Source: Enhygromyxa salina | GTDB lineage: Bacteria; Myxococcota_A; Polyangia; Nannocystales; Nannocystaceae | Reading direction: 5' to 3' | Assembly (NCBI RefSeq): GCF_000737335.2 | Contig: NZ_JMCC02000029.1 | Coordinates: forward strand, 62,001-126,000 | Length of the DNA stretch: 64,000 nucleotides | Notes under the pieces: generated by a model | What the model was told of the DNA's origin: nothing | The model's database searches: none | What the model saw: the letters and a program-made list of their open reading frames with translations, nothing else | Translations under genes and position numbers: made by a program | Shown here: one piece after another, positions 18,226 to 26,871 of the stretch | How positions within the stretch are numbered: position 1 is the stretch's first letter | Layout of the letters: every line of letters begins with the position of its first letter

Positions 18226-20067
18226 ATGCCAAGCCGACTCGAGTCATTCTTTGCCAGCGTCACCGCCTTGCTGGTGGTCATGTTGCCCGGCCTCGCCTTC
18301 GCAGGCCCGCCAGGTGGGTCGCCGCCTGCCGAGCAAGTCGTCGTGGACCCGGGCCCGCCCGGTGTTTTAACAGTGCGGTGGTGGAGAGAGCTGCTGGGCC
18401 CGGTTGCGACTGATGACGTCGTGCAGCTGGGCTGGCGCTTGCTCGCGGGCGTGTTGCTGTTCATCGGCGGCTGGCTGATCGCAAAGTTGTTGGCGTGGGT
18501 GGTCTATCGCGTGCTGGTCAAGACCAGCTTCGACGACAGGCTCGCCAGGCGGCTTGGAATCGAGACGCTGGTCCAAGACACGAAGCGCGTGGACGGGACC
18601 CCGGCGGATCCCAACCGGCTCGAGCGGGTCACGGCCAGGGTCGTGTTCTATCTGTTGATGGCGCTCGTGGTCGTCGCCGTGCTCGAGTTTGCCGGGCTCG
18701 AGCAGGTCGCCGCGCCCATTCAGGGCTTCGTTGCGACCGTGGCCCAGGCGCTGCCGCTGATCGGCAAGGCGTTGTTGATCTTGTTCGTGGCCTACGTCGT
18801 CGCGCTGCTCTCGAGCAAGGTCGTCGTCAAGGCGCTGCAGGTCATGGGTATCGACAAGCGCTTCGCCGAGCTCGACGAGAGCCCCGCGGAAGCGCTGGAG
18901 CCGGCGGGCGTCCCACCAGCGGTTCGCGTGGACGCAGCTGGCGTGGACACAGCTGGCGAGGTCACGCCAGTCGGGAAGCTTCGGTTCTCGCAGGCCGTCG
19001 GCAAGGTCGTGTTCTGGCTGGTCATCCTGCTGGGCCTGGCCGGGGCCGTTGACGCCCTGCAGATCCCCGCGATCTCGCGCCCGCTCAGCAACGTGATCAA
19101 CTCGGTCATGAGCCTGCTGCCGGCGCTGGGTGTCGCGGCGTTGATCGGGATCGGCGGGTGGATCCTGTCCAAGATCGTGAGGCTCGTGGTCACCCGCGCG
19201 CTCGAGTCTTTGGGGTTTGACACCCTGGTCGCCAAGCTGCGGCTTTCGGGTCTGTTCGGCAGCTCGACGCCGAGCAAGGTCGCCGGCTGGCTAGCGATGG
19301 CGTTCATCCTGATCGAGACCGCGATCGCGGCGCTCGAGGCGGTCGGGCTCGAGACCCTGTCGGTGCCAATGGCCGCCATGATGGCGCAGTTTTGGCTGGT
19401 CCTCCCTTCGCTGTTGCTCGCGATCGTGATCGTGGTCGTGGGTGTGTTCATTGGCCGGCTCGCGCGTGGCATCACCCAGCGGACCCTCGAGGGCGTCGGC
19501 TTTGATCGCTGGATGGACAAGATCGGGTTTGGCCACATCACCGAGCGCGAAGATGATCTGGCCAAGCCTTCGGGGCTCGTCGGGTTTGTGGTCCAGGTCG
19601 GGATCGTGCTGCTCGCGACCGTGCAGGCGTTCACCAGCTTGGGGCTGCACCTGTGGGCCAGCTATCTGGACGCGCTGTTGCTGTTCGCGGTCACGCGGGC
19701 CGCGGTCGCGCTGGTGATCGTTGGGATTGGGTTCGCCGTCGGCAAGTACGTGCGGGATCTAATCGAGGCGCGGCAGCGGGCCGGTCAGCCCAAGCCTGGC
19801 CCCGGTGTGGACCCGCGCCCGGTGTGGATCGCCGAGTTTGCCCGCTACGTCGTGCTGGTGTTCGCCGTCACGATGGCCGTGCATCAGCTCGGCTTCGCGG
19901 ATGACTTCGTGCTGCTGAGCTTCGCCCTCTTGTTTGGCGCGCTGTGTCTGGCGGGGGCGCTGGCGTTTGGGCTTGGCGGGCGGGAGGTCGCTGGCGAGAT
20001 CGTCCGCGAGCGCTACCGCAAGGCCAAGCACGGCAGCGTGATCATGTCGAAGCCCCCCGGCGAGTAG
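18226..20067 (+). CDS. Multi-pass membrane protein with TM-helix repeats (channel-like)
   Basis: The ATG at 18226 follows GAAGGA and begins MPSRLESFFASVTALLVVML..LAFAGPPGG, a cleavable signal peptide. There are about ten later hydrophobic segments. Three or more resemble the conserved TM-helix repeat found in MscS-related proteins: LPLIGKALLILFVAYVVALL, LPALGVAALIGIGGWILSKI and LPSLLLAIVIVVVGVFIGRL. Each is followed by a short motif like RALESLGFD or RTLEGVGFD. The MscS beta domain itself is not evident, so mechanosensitivity is uncertain. A small-solute or ion channel in the inner membrane is the best guess. Confidence 0.75.
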   Translation: MPSRLESFFASVTALLVVMLPGLAFAGPPGGSPPAEQVVVDPGPPGVLTVRWWRELLGPVATDDVVQLGWRLLAGVLLFIGGWLIAKLLAWVVYRVLVKTSFDDRLARRLGIETLVQDTKRVDGTPADPNRLERVTARVVFYLLMALVVVAVLEFAGLEQVAAPIQGFVATVAQALPLIGKALLILFVAYVVALLSSKVVVKALQVMGIDKRFAELDESPAEALEPAGVPPAVRVDAAGVDTAGEVTPVGKLRFSQAVGKVVFWLVILLGLAGAVDALQIPAISRPLSNVINSVMSLLPALGVAALIGIGGWILSKIVRLVVTRALESLGFDTLVAKLRLSGLFGSSTPSKVAGWLAMAFILIETAIAALEAVGLETLSVPMAAMMAQFWLVLPSLLLAIVIVVVGVFIGRLARGITQRTLEGVGFDRWMDKIGFGHITEREDDLAKPSGLVGFVVQVGIVLLATVQAFTSLGLHLWASYLDALLLFAVTRAAVALVIVGIGFAVGKYVRDLIEARQRAGQPKPGPGVDPRPVWIAEFARYVVLVFAVTMAVHQLGFADDFVLLSFALLFGALCLAGALAFGLGGREVAGEIVRERYRKAKHGSVIMSKPPGE

Positions 20068-20257
20068 CTGCGACCTGTGAGTCGCTGCTATCGCAGCAAT
20101 CTCGAGAGCGTACCCGGCGCAGGCCTGGTGCGCTCTGTGCGTTCGTAACCGTGTAGCGATGTGGTCGTACGTGCGCGGTGACAGACCACAAATGCGATAC
20201 TCGAGCGGACGTGTCGATCCACCCGAGCTTCGCACGTCGACATGTCGGAGCCCTCCC

Positions 20258-21607
20258 ATGACCGTACGCGAGACCGCCGCCTACCCGCCTGGATCAGCGC
20301 CGCGCGCCAGCGCGACGCCACAGACCGATGCTGCCACGCTGTTTGCCCCTCAGACCCAGCAGACGCTGGTCGCAGACGCGTCGCAAGAGACGCTGGTCGC
20401 CGATCGCCAGACCGACTCCATGCAGCAGACGCTGATCGCCGGCGACAGCGGTGGCAAGTCGGGGCCCGGCCAGACGCTCTCGGGGGCGACCCGGGGCCAC
20501 GCGACCGTGCTGCCAGACGTGCGCAGCGAGGGCGACCGGCTGATCATCGTGCCGCGGGATCAGACCCGCTACGAAGGGGACAAGCTGCTCGGGCGGGGCG
20601 GCATGGGTGAGGTCAAGCTCGCCCACGATCACGACATTGGCCGCAAGGTCGCCGTCAAGCGCCTGCTCGATGACACCGACCCGCACGCGGTCGCGCGCTT
20701 CATCGACGAGGTCCGCACGGTCGGCAGCCTCGAGCACCCCAACATCGTGCCGATCCACGACGTTGGCGTCGACGAGGACGGGGCTTTGTTCTTTGTCATG
20801 AAGTACGTCGAGGGCGAGACCCTCAGCTCGATCGTTCAAAAGCTGGCCGCGGGCGACGCTGGCTACCACAAGCGCTACAGCTTCGAAGCCCGGCTGGATC
20901 TGTTCGCGGGCCTGCTGCGGGCCCTGCAGTACGCACACAGTCAGGGGCTCGTGCATCGGGACGTCAAGCCAGAGAACATCATGGTGGGGCGCTACGGTGA
21001 GGTGGTGCTGATGGACTGGGGCATCGCGCATCTGATGCGCACCGAAGATCGGGCTGGCAACCTGGCCGCGCTGGATCGGGCCTCGACTGAGACAGTGGAC
21101 GGCGCCGTGGTCGGCACGCCGCAGTACATGTCACCCGAGCAGGCGACCGGGCAGGTGGCCGATCTCGACGGGCGCAGCGATCTCTACAGCGCGTTCGTGG
21201 TGCTCTACGAGTTGCTGACGTTGGTGCCCTACGTCGAGGCCAAGCAGACGGCGATGCAGACCGTGCTCGCCGCGGAGGAGCGGTCGTTGGCGTCGGGGGT
21301 CGATCACAACTTCGAGAACCCCCATCAGGCCGCCGTGCCGGTCGAGCTGAGGTACTTCTTGCGGCAGGGGCTCGCGCACGACAAGAACCAGCGCTACGCG
21401 GACGCGCTCGAGGCGATCGAGACCCTCGAGCTCGTGCGGGCCGGCGACTTTGCCGTGACCTGCCCGGTCACGTTCATGAAGTCCAACAGCACCAAGATGG
21501 GTCGGTTCATGGATCGGCACCCAGCCGGATCCATGATGTTCGCCACCATGTCGGCGCTGGCGTTCTTGGGTGGCGTCGCTGGCTGGGTCATGTGGGCGAT
21601 CGGTTGA
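20258..21607 (+). CDS. Ser/Thr protein kinase, C-terminal membrane anchor
   Basis: The chosen ATG begins MTVRETAAYPPGSAP. The first ~80 residues are low-complexity with repeated QTLVAD/ETLVAD/QTLIAG motifs, possible phospho-Thr sites. The kinase domain has GRGGMGEVKLA (Gly loop), VAVKRLL (Lys ~134), HRDVKPENIM, a DWG instead of DFG metal motif, and GTPQYMSPEQATG. It ends with a hydrophobic anchor (MFATMSALAFLGGVAGWVMW) at the extreme C-terminus, so the kinase faces the cytoplasm as a tail-anchored protein. The 3' end overlaps the convergent ligase gene by 20 bp. Confidence 0.92.
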   Translation: MTVRETAAYPPGSAPRASATPQTDAATLFAPQTQQTLVADASQETLVADRQTDSMQQTLIAGDSGGKSGPGQTLSGATRGHATVLPDVRSEGDRLIIVPRDQTRYEGDKLLGRGGMGEVKLAHDHDIGRKVAVKRLLDDTDPHAVARFIDEVRTVGSLEHPNIVPIHDVGVDEDGALFFVMKYVEGETLSSIVQKLAAGDAGYHKRYSFEARLDLFAGLLRALQYAHSQGLVHRDVKPENIMVGRYGEVVLMDWGIAHLMRTEDRAGNLAALDRASTETVDGAVVGTPQYMSPEQATGQVADLDGRSDLYSAFVVLYELLTLVPYVEAKQTAMQTVLAAEERSLASGVDHNFENPHQAAVPVELRYFLRQGLAHDKNQRYADALEAIETLELVRAGDFAVTCPVTFMKSNSTKMGRFMDRHPAGSMMFATMSALAFLGGVAGWVMWAIG

Positions 21608-23030
21608 TCGCGGCCGCCACGGCGGCGTCCCAGTCGATGTCGGTGCGGACGCCCACGTAGGAAGGGAAGCGTGGGACGCCCGCGTCGGTGAGCTCTTGAT
21701 AGCGGACCGTGATGATCTCGCCGCTGCTTGGCGGGTTGTCGCGCTCGGCGTCGGACAGCCCCGTGCCAACCTTGAACCGGGTGCCGTTGGGGAGCTCGAG
21801 CAGCAGGGCCCCGAGCCGGCCTTTGTGGCGGCCGGTGCCTGGCTGGTGGCCAATGATCCGGGCCTCGGTGTCGAAGAAGGTCTTGACCTTGAGCAGGGTG
21901 TCGGACCGGCCTGCGATGTAGTTTGAGCCGGGCTTGCGCAACATCAGGCCTTCGCCGCCCAGCGCCTCGACCCGCTTCAGCTCGGCCTGCATGTCGTCGA
22001 CGCCGGTGCACACGCGATGCTCGAGGACGTTGGCGTGGGCCCACGGCTGCTTGCGGAAGTGATCCTCGAGCTGGGCGATGCGCCCCTCGAAGCCCGCGTT
22101 GAGACCGGGTCCGTCGAAGATCACGAACGAGAGCCCGCGCCAGGCCGCGCCCGCGTCGGCCCGCCGGGCGATCGAGACGGCCTGCGCAAACTTGCCGCGG
22201 CCGGCGAACAGCTCACCGTCGAGCGGGAACGAGGGCAACCCTTCAATGAACCACTCCGGGGCCAAGTAGGCGTTGCCAAGCCGCGACACGAAGCCCTTGC
22301 CGTCCCAGTAGGCCCGCACGCCGTCGAGCTTCTCGCTCATCCACCACCCGGTTGGATCTTGCTGCTCCCAGCGGTGCGCGAGCAGCAACGCGGGCGCGTC
22401 CGATGGGGTGACGGCGCGCTGCGGGAGCGTGCCGCCCTGGGCTTGCAGCCGGTCTTGCTCGGCAGCCTCACCCCGCAGGTTTCGAAGGTGCTTGCAGGTC
22501 CGGCGATCGATCGCCAGCGATTGGTTGCGCCACGCCGGGCAGGTGCACGAGTACACGCCGCCGACGTTGCGCAGCGTGTAGACGCTCGAGCCCGAGCCTT
22601 TGACGGTCGTCTCGGCGCCGTCGGGTAGCGGATCCGGGCTTGCGGAGCCCTGCGGCGCGGCGGAGCTCTGCGGCGCCGCAGAACTCTGCGGCGCGGCGGA
22701 GCCCTGCGGCGCGGCAGAGCTCTGCGGCGCGGCAGCGGGCGGAGCTGCGGCAGCGGGCGGGGCTGCGGCAGAGACTGGAGCCGCCGCGAGCTGCGCCGCT
22801 GCGCCGACGCTAGCCGTGTCGGCGGTGCCCTGCTCGACGTAGCCTTTGCCGGTCTTCGCCAGGATCTGCTTGTCCGCGTCCGCTTCGGCCTTGGCGGGCG
22901 TCGGGTAGCTCTTGGTCTTCGACTGGCCGTCGGTCCCGATCCGCCCCCACTGCGTGGTGACCTCGTTGCCTTGCTGATCGATCTGCCAGAACTTGTTCGA
23001 TTTTTGATCGCGGTATTCGAAGCGGCGCAT
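21588..23030 (-). CDS. WGR-SWIM-ATP-dependent DNA ligase fusion
   Basis: Residues 1-68 form a WGR domain (FEYRDQKSNKFWQIDQQGNE.. QWGRIGTDGQ). Residues 75-135 are an Ala/Pro/Ser linker with tandem SSAAPQ/GSAAPQ repeats. Residues 150-185 carry a SWIM-type zinc finger (CTC near 162-164, CKH near 179-181). From ~215 there is an ATP-dependent ligase nucleotidyltransferase domain: EKLDGVR with nucleophile Lys234, PLDGELF, GGEGLMLR and LLKVK. A short OB-fold-like C-terminus follows. The ligase seals nicks; WGR and SWIM domains bind nucleic acid or proteins at breaks. There is no neighbouring Ku or polymerase gene. NAD-dependent LigA is presumably elsewhere. Confidence 0.88.
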   Translation of the reverse strand: MRRFEYRDQKSNKFWQIDQQGNEVTTQWGRIGTDGQSKTKSYPTPAKAEADADKQILAKTGKGYVEQGTADTASVGAAAQLAAAPVSAAAPPAAAAPPAAAPQSSAAPQGSAAPQSSAAPQSSAAPQGSASPDPLPDGAETTVKGSGSSVYTLRNVGGVYSCTCPAWRNQSLAIDRRTCKHLRNLRGEAAEQDRLQAQGGTLPQRAVTPSDAPALLLAHRWEQQDPTGWWMSEKLDGVRAYWDGKGFVSRLGNAYLAPEWFIEGLPSFPLDGELFAGRGKFAQAVSIARRADAGAAWRGLSFVIFDGPGLNAGFEGRIAQLEDHFRKQPWAHANVLEHRVCTGVDDMQAELKRVEALGGEGLMLRKPGSNYIAGRSDTLLKVKTFFDTEARIIGHQPGTGRHKGRLGALLLELPNGTRFKVGTGLSDAERDNPPSSGEIITVRYQELTDAGVPRFPSYVGVRTDIDWDAAVAAAINRSPT

Positions 23031-23109
23031 GGGTAGAAGCCGCGAGTATACGCGTGTTCGCGAGTGGCAACATTGACTCCATCAGTCGTCATGACCCCCA
23101 CAGGCGGCT

Positions 23110-24135
23110 TCACTCGCCCCCGCCGTCGCTCGAGTCGGTGTTGGTGGGCGGGGTTGAAGCTGGCACGTGGGGCGGCTCGTTGGACTCGGCTGACCCGAGC
23201 GAGTGGGGCGTTGGCGCGATCCATGCGAGCGCGACCAGGAGCGCGCCCACGCCCGCCAGCATCGCGAGCTCGCGGGCGCTGAGCGGAGGGTCGTCGGCCA
23301 CGCTCACGGGCGGCGCAGGCCGCCGAAGCACACGAGCAAAGACCCGCGCCCACGGGTAGCTCCAGGCCACGAGCAAGACCGTGGCCATGACGTACATGAT
23401 GTGGAGGAAGGCCAGGGTCCCCACGTGGAAGCTGATCAACAAGGTCCCCCAGATCATCCGCCCGCGCGGGCCCGTCAGGTAGATCCACGCGCCGGCTTGG
23501 ATCACCACGACCGAGAGCGCCAGGCCGACGCCGATCTGCGGGTGCGTGACAACCAGCTGGGCGATCCGCCCGATGATCGAGGTGTCATCGATGTGGTGAT
23601 GGTGCAGGACGTAGATCTGGAACGAGTGATCATCGAACAACCCGCCGGCCATCAGCTTTTGCAGCCCCGCGTTGGCGTAGGTCGCAGCCAACGCAGCCGC
23701 AGCCCCGGCTTCGGCCAGGCGTTCGCTGCGATCATCGTTGGCGCCGCGCGACCGGGCGAAGATCAGCCCGCACAGCCAGCCAAACAGCGCCGCGCCCACG
23801 CTGTAAAAGCGGCGGCGATGCTCGCCCACGTGGGCGGCCATCGCCTCGACGAGCACCGCCATCGCTACCAGCGCCAACAGCCCAAACCACAGCTGCGTGC
23901 GCTTGCCCCGAGCGAGGCCAGCGATGCCAACCAGCGCGAGCCCGCACAGCGCGACGATCGGCCAGACCAGCCCGTCGAGCGTGACCAACCACGCCGGGGA
24001 CCAAGCGGGCGAGTCCTCGGGCGGGGGGATGAGGAAAAAATTCTCGACCACGCCATACAGGCTGATCAACAGCACGATCGCCAGCACCCAGCGCAACCCG
24101 GGCCGGCCGCCATCACCGTGGACAGACGCGCTCAT
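23110..24135 (-). CDS. Multi-pass membrane protein, HTTM/DoxX-like
   Basis: I chose the ATG at 24135 (MSASVHGDGGRPGLRWVLAI), because it follows the upstream gene's stop by 2 bp and starts a membrane protein with ~8 hydrophobic segments. Features include TYANAGLQKLMAGGLFDDHS and a His cluster YVLHHHHIDD. WGTLLISFHVGTLAFLHIMY resembles horizontally transferred transmembrane (HTTM) and vitamin-K-carboxylase-like proteins, but the assignment is weak. It is the last gene of an overlapping three-gene unit with a WD40 lipoprotein and a small anchored protein. The 3' end abuts a fragment (GCCTGTGGGGGTCATGAC in reverse) shared with other repeats in the window. Confidence 0.6.
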   Translation of the reverse strand: MSASVHGDGGRPGLRWVLAIVLLISLYGVVENFFLIPPPEDSPAWSPAWLVTLDGLVWPIVALCGLALVGIAGLARGKRTQLWFGLLALVAMAVLVEAMAAHVGEHRRRFYSVGAALFGWLCGLIFARSRGANDDRSERLAEAGAAAALAATYANAGLQKLMAGGLFDDHSFQIYVLHHHHIDDTSIIGRIAQLVVTHPQIGVGLALSVVVIQAGAWIYLTGPRGRMIWGTLLISFHVGTLAFLHIMYVMATVLLVAWSYPWARVFARVLRRPAPPVSVADDPPLSARELAMLAGVGALLVALAWIAPTPHSLGSAESNEPPHVPASTPPTNTDSSDGGGE

Positions 24136-24137
24136 GG

Positions 24138-24638
24138 TCAATCCAATTGCGCCGTGCACTTGGCCACGGGACAGTCGAGCTCGCGGATCTGATCGCCCTC
24201 GAGCCTCCAGGTGCGGACGATCAATTCGACGGGCTCGGCGACGGCGTGGGGGGCAGCAGGGTTGTCGCGGATGTGGTCGAGCGCCTCTTTGACCAGGTAG
24301 CCGGTTGGTTGACCGGTCCGACCGTCGGGGCAGATCGTCTGCTCGAGGTCGTCGAAGCTCAGATCCGCCGCGCACGTCCAGCTCTCGTAGCGCTCGATCT
24401 CGCGCCGCTCCCCGGCTTGATCCTTGACGACCAAGCGCGCGCCAAAATTGGGCGCGTCCTCGGAGTACATTGGGAAGGTCGAGAACGGATAGGCGTTGGT
24501 CACACCGATCGCCGCGCCCGAGTAGCAAGTGAACACCACGATCGCCAGGCCCAGGCGCTCGCGCACGCGCGTCATGGCCCGCACACCTGGCGTCGTGCTT
24601 TGTGAGTCACTTGCATCGCTGGCTTCCAACGGGCTCAT
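24138..24638 (-). CDS. Membrane-anchored protein of unknown function
   Basis: A predicted single hydrophobic segment near residue 30 (LGLAIVVFTCYSGAAIGV) is followed by TNAYPFSTFPMYSEDAPNFG. That Pro/Tyr-rich motif is often seen in small proteins encoded next to HTTM-type membrane proteins. Three Cys residues occur in the remainder (TCAAD, TICPDG, DCPVAKC). Its ATG overlaps the stop of the WD40 gene (ATGA) and its stop is 2 bp from the next start, so all three are co-translated. An extracytoplasmic partner of the downstream membrane protein is likely, but no enzymatic role can be assigned. Confidence 0.65.
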   Translation of the reverse strand: MSPLEASDASDSQSTTPGVRAMTRVRERLGLAIVVFTCYSGAAIGVTNAYPFSTFPMYSEDAPNFGARLVVKDQAGERREIERYESWTCAADLSFDDLEQTICPDGRTGQPTGYLVKEALDHIRDNPAAPHAVAEPVELIVRTWRLEGDQIRELDCPVAKCTAQLD

Positions 24639-25705
24639 GGCGCTGCCCAGATCAGCACCGTGGTGTCGGCGCTCGCGCTGGCAAAATTGCCGCCGTCGGG
24701 CGAGAACGCGGCGTCGGTCACCGCGTCGGTGTGGCCCAGGAACCCGCGCACGATCCCGCCGCTGTTGACGTCGATCAGCGCCACGGAAAACTCGCTGCCC
24801 TCGAACTCGCCGGTCGCCAACATCAAGTTGCCGTCGGCCCCAAACCCGAACGGGTGCGCGACTGGGATCGTGGCGCTGCGCTTGCCGGTCGCGGTCGCGA
24901 AGATGCCCAGCTGCCCGGCCCCGATCCGGGCGGCCACGCGCTCGCCGTTGCCGCTATAGGCCAGGCTCGCGGGCGCCTCGCTGGCCTCGATCGTCCGCTG
25001 GACCTTGCCGGTTTGAGCGTCGATCAAGCGCACGCGCCCGTCGGCCCAACCCGAGGCCAGGCGCAGCCCGTTGGCGCTGAGCTGTAGACACGAGACCCCG
25101 GCGCCGCGGTGCTTGACGTGTCGACGCTCGGCCCCGTCGGCGGTCCAGATCCGCAGGCCATCGTCACCGCCCGAGGCGATGGTGGTCGCGTCGGCGGACA
25201 CACCGACCGCCAGGACAGGGGCTTCGTGGCTGAGCCGGAGCCGGAGCTCGCCGGTGTCGCCGTCGAACACGTGGACCTCGTGCTCGGCGTTGGCGACCAA
25301 GGTGGCGCCGTTGGCACTGACGCCAACGCGAGCCGCCGGACCTGGCGAGCCCTGGACCGTCCGCGTGAGCGTGTGGCTGTGAGCGTCCCAGATGCGCCGC
25401 TTGCCGTCGCTCGAGGCGGTGACGATGACAGCACCATCGGCCGACCACGCGAGGTCGGTGACGGGGGCGTCGTGGACCAGCCGCGCGAGCGTGAACACGG
25501 GCAGCGGCTCGGGCGGCGGCTCAGCGGGCGCGGGCGGTTCAGCGGGCGGAGCCAGCTCGGCAGGCGGTGCTTGGGGCGTTGCCGCGGACGGGGGGCCGTT
25601 GGCGGACGCAGGCTTGGCTGGAGCAGGCGCGCGCTCGACTGACGGTTCACATCCGGTTGGCAACGTGATCGACAGCGCCAGCGCGACCTTCCCGAACCTG
25701 TTCAC
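24635..25705 (-). CDS. WD40 beta-propeller lipoprotein
   Basis: The signal peptide ends in lipobox LPTGC, followed by a Pro/Ala-rich linker (PPAELAPPAEPPAPAEPPPE). From ~residue 90 there are about seven WD40-like repeats, such as HDAPVTDLAWSADGAVIVTA..DGKRRIWD and HTDAVTDAAFSPDGGNFASA..DTTVLIW. The fold would be a seven-blade propeller used for protein binding, exposed in the periplasm or on the surface. It is the first gene of the three-gene unit with the two membrane proteins downstream. Confidence 0.88.
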   Translation of the reverse strand: MNRFGKVALALSITLPTGCEPSVERAPAPAKPASANGPPSAATPQAPPAELAPPAEPPAPAEPPPEPLPVFTLARLVHDAPVTDLAWSADGAVIVTASSDGKRRIWDAHSHTLTRTVQGSPGPAARVGVSANGATLVANAEHEVHVFDGDTGELRLRLSHEAPVLAVGVSADATTIASGGDDGLRIWTADGAERRHVKHRGAGVSCLQLSANGLRLASGWADGRVRLIDAQTGKVQRTIEASEAPASLAYSGNGERVAARIGAGQLGIFATATGKRSATIPVAHPFGFGADGNLMLATGEFEGSEFSVALIDVNSGGIVRGFLGHTDAVTDAAFSPDGGNFASASADTTVLIWAAP

Positions 25706-25884
25706 GCGCGGATGCTACCCCCAAGTCGGCGCTCGTGCGGCCTGAACGGCGAGCCTGGCCAATCTGCCCCCTCGTGTGCCCAGCTGGGTCGCCCGGGCGC
25801 GGGCTCACGAAATTTGTTTCCCCACAGTCAGCTCCAGTCAGAAGTGCTATGTTGGCGCCCTTGCCACGCGCGTCGGAGATCTTC

Positions 25885-26784
25885 GTGAATACACATCAGC
25901 TCGTCATTCTCACTAGCATCACCGCCCTGCTCTCGATCTCCGCGTGCGATAGCGGCAGCGACGACGCGGGTCTGATCGCGGACGCCGGCAGCGAAGAAGA
26001 CAGCACCGGCGACGGCGACACCGAGACGGGTGAGACCGGCGAGCCCGAAGATCCCGACAGCGATCAAGATGGCCTGACCGACGCCCAAGAAGCCGAGCTC
26101 GGGACCGACCCCAACAAAAAAGACACCGACGCAGACAATTATTGGGACAGCTGGGAGCTGCTCGAGGGCACCGATCCGCTCGACAAGGCCAGCCGCATCT
26201 ACCAAGGTTTTTGGCCTTACAGCCCGACCAAGAACGAGCTGCCCCAGGGCAGCTGGGACACGTCAACGACCGAGCCGCTCAGCCCGTTCCCGCGCGCGGA
26301 ATTTCTCGACCAGCACGGCGACATGGTCGACATCTACGACTTCAACAACTTCACGATCAACGAGACGGGCGAGCCCTCGTACATGATCATCGACATGTCG
26401 GCGCAGTGGTGCGGGCCCTGCCACAACATGGCAGAGTGGATCTCGGGGGCCGACACCGCCGAGACAGCCTCGCTGCAGCAGACCTACCCAACGGTGCGCG
26501 ACAAGGTCTACAGCCTGCGGATCTGGTGGATCACCGTGATCGTCGAGGACGCGGGGGGCGGGCCGCCCACGCTGTCGGACGCGGAGTCCTGGTACTCGAT
26601 CCACCAGGACAACCACATCCCGGTGCTCGTTGACGAGACCCAGGGCGTCCGCAACATTTACAACGGCGGCCAGTACCCGTTCTTCTTCTTGCTCGATCCA
26701 AACATGGCGGTCGAGTACTGGGGCGTCCCAGGGCCCGGCGACAACCCGTTCTTGGCCCTGTGGTTCGTCGAGCAATACCTGTAG
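25885..26784 (+). CDS. Thioredoxin-fold lipoprotein with calcium-type linker
   Basis: GTG at 25885 has GGAG upstream and gives (V)NTHQLVILTSITALLSISAC, a good lipoprotein signal. An in-frame ATG 37 bp upstream would spoil the signal. The mature N-terminus is Asp/Gly/Glu-rich. It is followed by DSDQDGLTDAQEAELGTDPN and a second similar unit, which match thrombospondin type-3 calcium-binding repeats. The C-terminal part has a thioredoxin active site in SAQWCGPCHNM (CGPC) and ends with the typical YPFFFLLDPNMAVEYWG strand region. It probably acts as a thiol-disulfide oxidoreductase in the periplasm; substrates are unknown. Confidence 0.85.
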   Translation: MNTHQLVILTSITALLSISACDSGSDDAGLIADAGSEEDSTGDGDTETGETGEPEDPDSDQDGLTDAQEAELGTDPNKKDTDADNYWDSWELLEGTDPLDKASRIYQGFWPYSPTKNELPQGSWDTSTTEPLSPFPRAEFLDQHGDMVDIYDFNNFTINETGEPSYMIIDMSAQWCGPCHNMAEWISGADTAETASLQQTYPTVRDKVYSLRIWWITVIVEDAGGGPPTLSDAESWYSIHQDNHIPVLVDETQGVRNIYNGGQYPFFFLLDPNMAVEYWGVPGPGDNPFLALWFVEQYL

Positions 26785-26843
26785 AGCCGGCTGGAGCTTG
26801 GCCATGCGCACGGGCCTGAGCCGGAGCCTGACTCGGGTCTGGT

Positions 26844-26864
26844 CCGCGCGGTTGATCCGCGCGG
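26844..26864 (+). promoter_or_regulatory. Perfect hairpin just before DUF2786 gene start
   Basis: CCGCGCGG, five bases, then CCGCGCGG again form an 8-bp GC stem ending 7 bases before the ATG. It overlaps the expected ribosome-binding position, and no clear Shine-Dalgarno sequence is visible. It could limit initiation or mark the end of the preceding transcript. There is no T tract, so a classical terminator is unlikely. Confidence 0.45.
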
Positions 26865-26871
26865 CGCGACC

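Noticed and set aside
18226..20067. Canonical MscS channel
   Set aside because: TM-helix repeats are present but the MscS beta domain and TM3 glycine pattern are not seen.
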